Of a stretch of DNA of 6,284 bases, positions 4,434 to 6,284 are shown one piece after another. A program made the position numbers and the translations under genes. Source of the stretch: JAQGJA01 sp965651535 (GTDB lineage: Bacteria > Pseudomonadota > Alphaproteobacteria > Micavibrionales > SZUA-601); NCBI GenBank assembly GCA_965651535.1, contig CBFGSX010000083.1, positions 1 through 6,284 of the forward strand. The letters run 5' to 3'. Under the pieces are notes generated by a model, which did not search any database, was not told the DNA's origin, and was given only the letters and a program-made list of their open reading frames with translations. Each line of letters starts with the position of its first letter. Position 1 is the stretch's first letter.

Positions 4434-6284
4434 TCAGGCGGCGCGGATATTCTTGAGGAATTCCTCGACCTGTTTGTTCAGGACGACATTCACCTGTTCG
4501 TTGAGCGTTTCGGCGGCGGTGACGACCTGGGAAGCTGCGGCCCCCGTTTCTTCGGCACCGTTGCGCACGTCGCCGATGCTCTCGGTGACCGTGTTGGTCG
4601 CATTGGACGCTTCCTGCACGTTGCGGGCGATCTCGTTGGTGGCGGCGGATTGCTCCTCGACGGCGGCGGCGATGGAAGTCGAAATTTCGTCCATCGTCAC
4701 AATCGTCTGGCGCAACGCCTCGACGCTTTCAACCGTGCCTTCGGTGGCCTGTTGCATTTTCTGGATCTGGGCGGTGATTTCCTCGGTCGCCTGCGTCGTC
4801 TGCGTGGCGAGGTTCTTGACCTCGGTAGCGACGACGGCGAAGCCTTTGCCCGCCTCGCCCGCGCGCGCCGCCTCGATCGTGGCGTTGAGCGCCAGCAAAT
4901 TGGTCTGCTCGGCGATGTCGTTGATGAGGCCGATCACTTCGGAGACCTTGCCGGCGGCCTGTGCCAGATCCTGCACGACAACGCCGGTGCCTTGGGCCTT
5001 GGTGACGCCCTGTTTGGCGATGTTCGAGCTTTGGCTGACCTGTTGGCTGATCTCGGAGATCGCCGCCGTCAGTTCCTGCGCGGCGGAGGCCACGGTCTGC
5101 ACGTTATGCGAGGCCAGCTCGGCGCTGCGCGAGACATTGGTGCTCTGGCTGGTGGCGGATTTCGCCAGCCCCGCCATGCCGTCCGCGAGCGCGCGCAATT
5201 CGGTCACGTTGCCGACGACGTTCTTGACGATGCCGCCGACCGAACCTTCGAAGTCGTTGGCGATCTTGGCCATCATGACTTTCTTCTGTTCAGCGGCCTC
5301 GGCGTCGCGCTGTTCCTGTTCGTCTTTCAGCTTCTTGGCTTCGATGCCTTTTTGCTTGAAGACCTCAACCGTCTTGGCCATCGCGCCGATCTCGTCGCCG
5401 AACTCGGTGGCGGGAACCTGCGTTTCAAACATACCGTTGGCCAGTTTCATCATCGCGCCTTGAAGATTGACGATCGGGTTGGTCAGCTGGCGTGCGATCC
5501 AGACGCTGAAAATCGTCGCGAAGATCGCAAAGGCCACCAGCTGGCCGATAACTTTCGTCAGAAGTTCATGCGCCGGCCCTAAAACCGCATCTTCCTCTTC
5601 CGCCGTCACCAGCGCCCAGCGGATGCCTTCGAAATCGAACGGCTCGTAGTAGCCGACATGGGTCCGGCCCTGAACCTCGAATTCGCCGTAACCGTGCTTG
5701 CCGGCCAGAGCGGCTTCGGTAGCTTCGTTCCGGAATTCCATCTCGAGAATTTTCGCGTCCGGCATATCGTTGACTTCGGCGCGGATGTGATGGTCCTCGC
5801 CGATCAGGAGGATATGCGAATCCGGGAACAGGCCCGTCGTATCCTTGATAATCTTATTGATGCGTTCGACCGGCATCTGGAACATCAGGGCGCCGATATT
5901 TTCATCGTTGTCGTAGATCGGAGTCACCATGAAGCTGGCCGGGGCGTCATAGCTTGGGCCATAGGGACGGAAATCAAAAAACTTGACCTCGCCCTCTTTC
6001 AGCTCACGCGAGGCGCGGAAAGCTTCGGCGAAATCCGTCTCTTTCCATTTGCCTCTGTTGGCATTGGTGCCGAAATCCAACTCCTTGAACACCGTATAAA
6101 CATTGTCGCCGCGGGCGTTGAACAGGAAAACGTCGTAATACCCCTTGTTCTCGACCATGGCGTTGAACGTGTCGTGATGCACGTCATGCACCTCGTTATA
6201 TTGTGCCACGCGCGGATCGACATTCTCGGCACGCTCGAGCTTGTTCTTCTCGCCCAGCGGGTGCGGATTGTCGGTGATATAGGT
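4434..6284 (-). CDS. Methyl-accepting chemotaxis protein with Cache-type sensor (5' end outside window)
   Basis: The 616 visible residues end at TGA 4436-4434. The frame runs open through the right edge and the edge residues (TYITDNPHPLGEK...) continue a typical sensor domain, so the true start and first TM helix lie outside; the GTG at 6209 is internal. Visible residues 1 to about 240 form a ligand-sensing, probably Cache-family, periplasmic domain (YYDVFLFNARGD, VYTVFKELDFGTN, PIYDNDENIGALMFQMP). A TM helix follows at about 243-263, HAMP at about 264-316, a charged coiled-coil linker, and the MA signalling hairpin. The conserved tip (about 447-493) includes IAEQTNLLALNATIEAARAGE and GKGFAVVATEV, which contacts CheA and CheW. 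The C-terminus FLKNIRAA lacks a CheR/CheB-docking pentapeptide of the NWETF type. The ligand cannot be read from the sequence. A strong terminator follows at once, so it is the end of its transcript. Confidence 0.95.
   Translation of the reverse strand, partial: TYITDNPHPLGEKNKLERAENVDPRVAQYNEVHDVHHDTFNAMVENKGYYDVFLFNARGDNVYTVFKELDFGTNANRGKWKETDFAEAFRASRELKEGEVKFFDFRPYGPSYDAPASFMVTPIYDNDENIGALMFQMPVERINKIIKDTTGLFPDSHILLIGEDHHIRAEVNDMPDAKILEMEFRNEATEAALAGKHGYGEFEVQGRTHVGYYEPFDFEGIRWALVTAEEEDAVLGPAHELLTKVIGQLVAFAIFATIFSVWIARQLTNPIVNLQGAMMKLANGMFETQVPATEFGDEIGAMAKTVEVFKQKGIEAKKLKDEQEQRDAEAAEQKKVMMAKIANDFEGSVGGIVKNVVGNVTELRALADGMAGLAKSATSQSTNVSRSAELASHNVQTVASAAQELTAAISEISQQVSQSSNIAKQGVTKAQGTGVVVQDLAQAAGKVSEVIGLINDIAEQTNLLALNATIEAARAGEAGKGFAVVATEVKNLATQTTQATEEITAQIQKMQQATEGTVESVEALRQTIVTMDEISTSIAAAVEEQSAATNEIARNVQEASNATNTVTESIGDVRNGAEETGAAASQVVTAAETLNEQVNVVLNKQVEEFLKNIRAA

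Noticed and set aside
4324..5582. Two long plus-strand frames (4324-5463 and 4650-5582) opposite the chemoreceptor
   Set aside because: Both are antisense shadows of the repetitive, Ala-rich signalling domain; neither shows domain motifs.
6207..6209. GTG as the start of the chemoreceptor
   Set aside because: The frame continues open to the window edge with sensor-domain-like sequence, and a chemoreceptor of this type needs an N-terminal TM helix before the sensor.
1..6284. tRNA, rRNA, CRISPR array, transposase or phage genes
   Set aside because: No repeat-spacer pattern, RNA-gene signature or mobile-element protein is visible; only short non-coding repeats at 4099-4373 were found.

Overview
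The window looks like a GC-rich chromosomal segment of an alphaproteobacterium. The evidence is the style of the chemoreceptor: its HAMP-to-signalling linker, an 'ANDFEGSV' segment, and a C-terminus ending FLKNIRAA are of a kind I associate with Rhodospirillales-like bacteria. Strong G/C preference at third codon positions fits this. The taxonomic call is an inference; no rRNA or other marker gene is present. Almost everything is encoded on the minus strand. The exception is the tail of a plus-strand gene at the left edge.

Layout from left to right. Bases 1-195 (+) are the 3' end of an extremely cysteine-rich protein: 15 Cys in the 64 visible residues, five CC pairs. Its stop codon overlaps the stop codon of the convergent gene on the minus strand. 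Bases 192-3211 (-) hold a compact three-gene cassette, read in the order exported retropepsin-like (RimB/PF05618-type) protease, then a membrane protein with a catalytically dead transglutaminase domain and about seven C-terminal TM helices, then a RimK-related ATP-grasp amino-acid ligase. The junctions are tight (a 3-bp gap, then an ATGA overlap). At each junction the downstream Shine-Dalgarno lies in the Glu codons that end the upstream gene. A good sigma70-type promoter (TTGATT-17-TATAAA) sits just before the cassette. Bases 3286-4047 (-) encode an LpxT-like PAP2-superfamily membrane enzyme.

Bases 4048-4433 have no gene. They hold a weak promoter whose predicted start falls on the ATG of the LpxT-like gene, a composite of nested inverted repeats (inner arms 4153-4188/4289-4323, looser outer arms 4099-4135/4335-4373), and a strong symmetric rho-independent terminator (4391-4416). 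Bases 4434-6284 (-) are most of a methyl-accepting chemotaxis protein whose 5' end lies beyond the window.

How the genes may work together: the ATP-grasp / dead transglutaminase-7TM / retropepsin-like trio is a recurring gene neighbourhood that has been noted computationally as a probable peptide or amino-acid ligation and cleavage system. Its substrate, to my knowledge, is not well established. Here it lies beside a gene for a likely lipid A or undecaprenyl-phosphate enzyme and a convergent Cys-rich protein, which is compatible with an envelope-modification or envelope-stress role. That link is inference from neighbourhood only. The chemoreceptor is separated from this group by a terminator and repeats and is probably unrelated.
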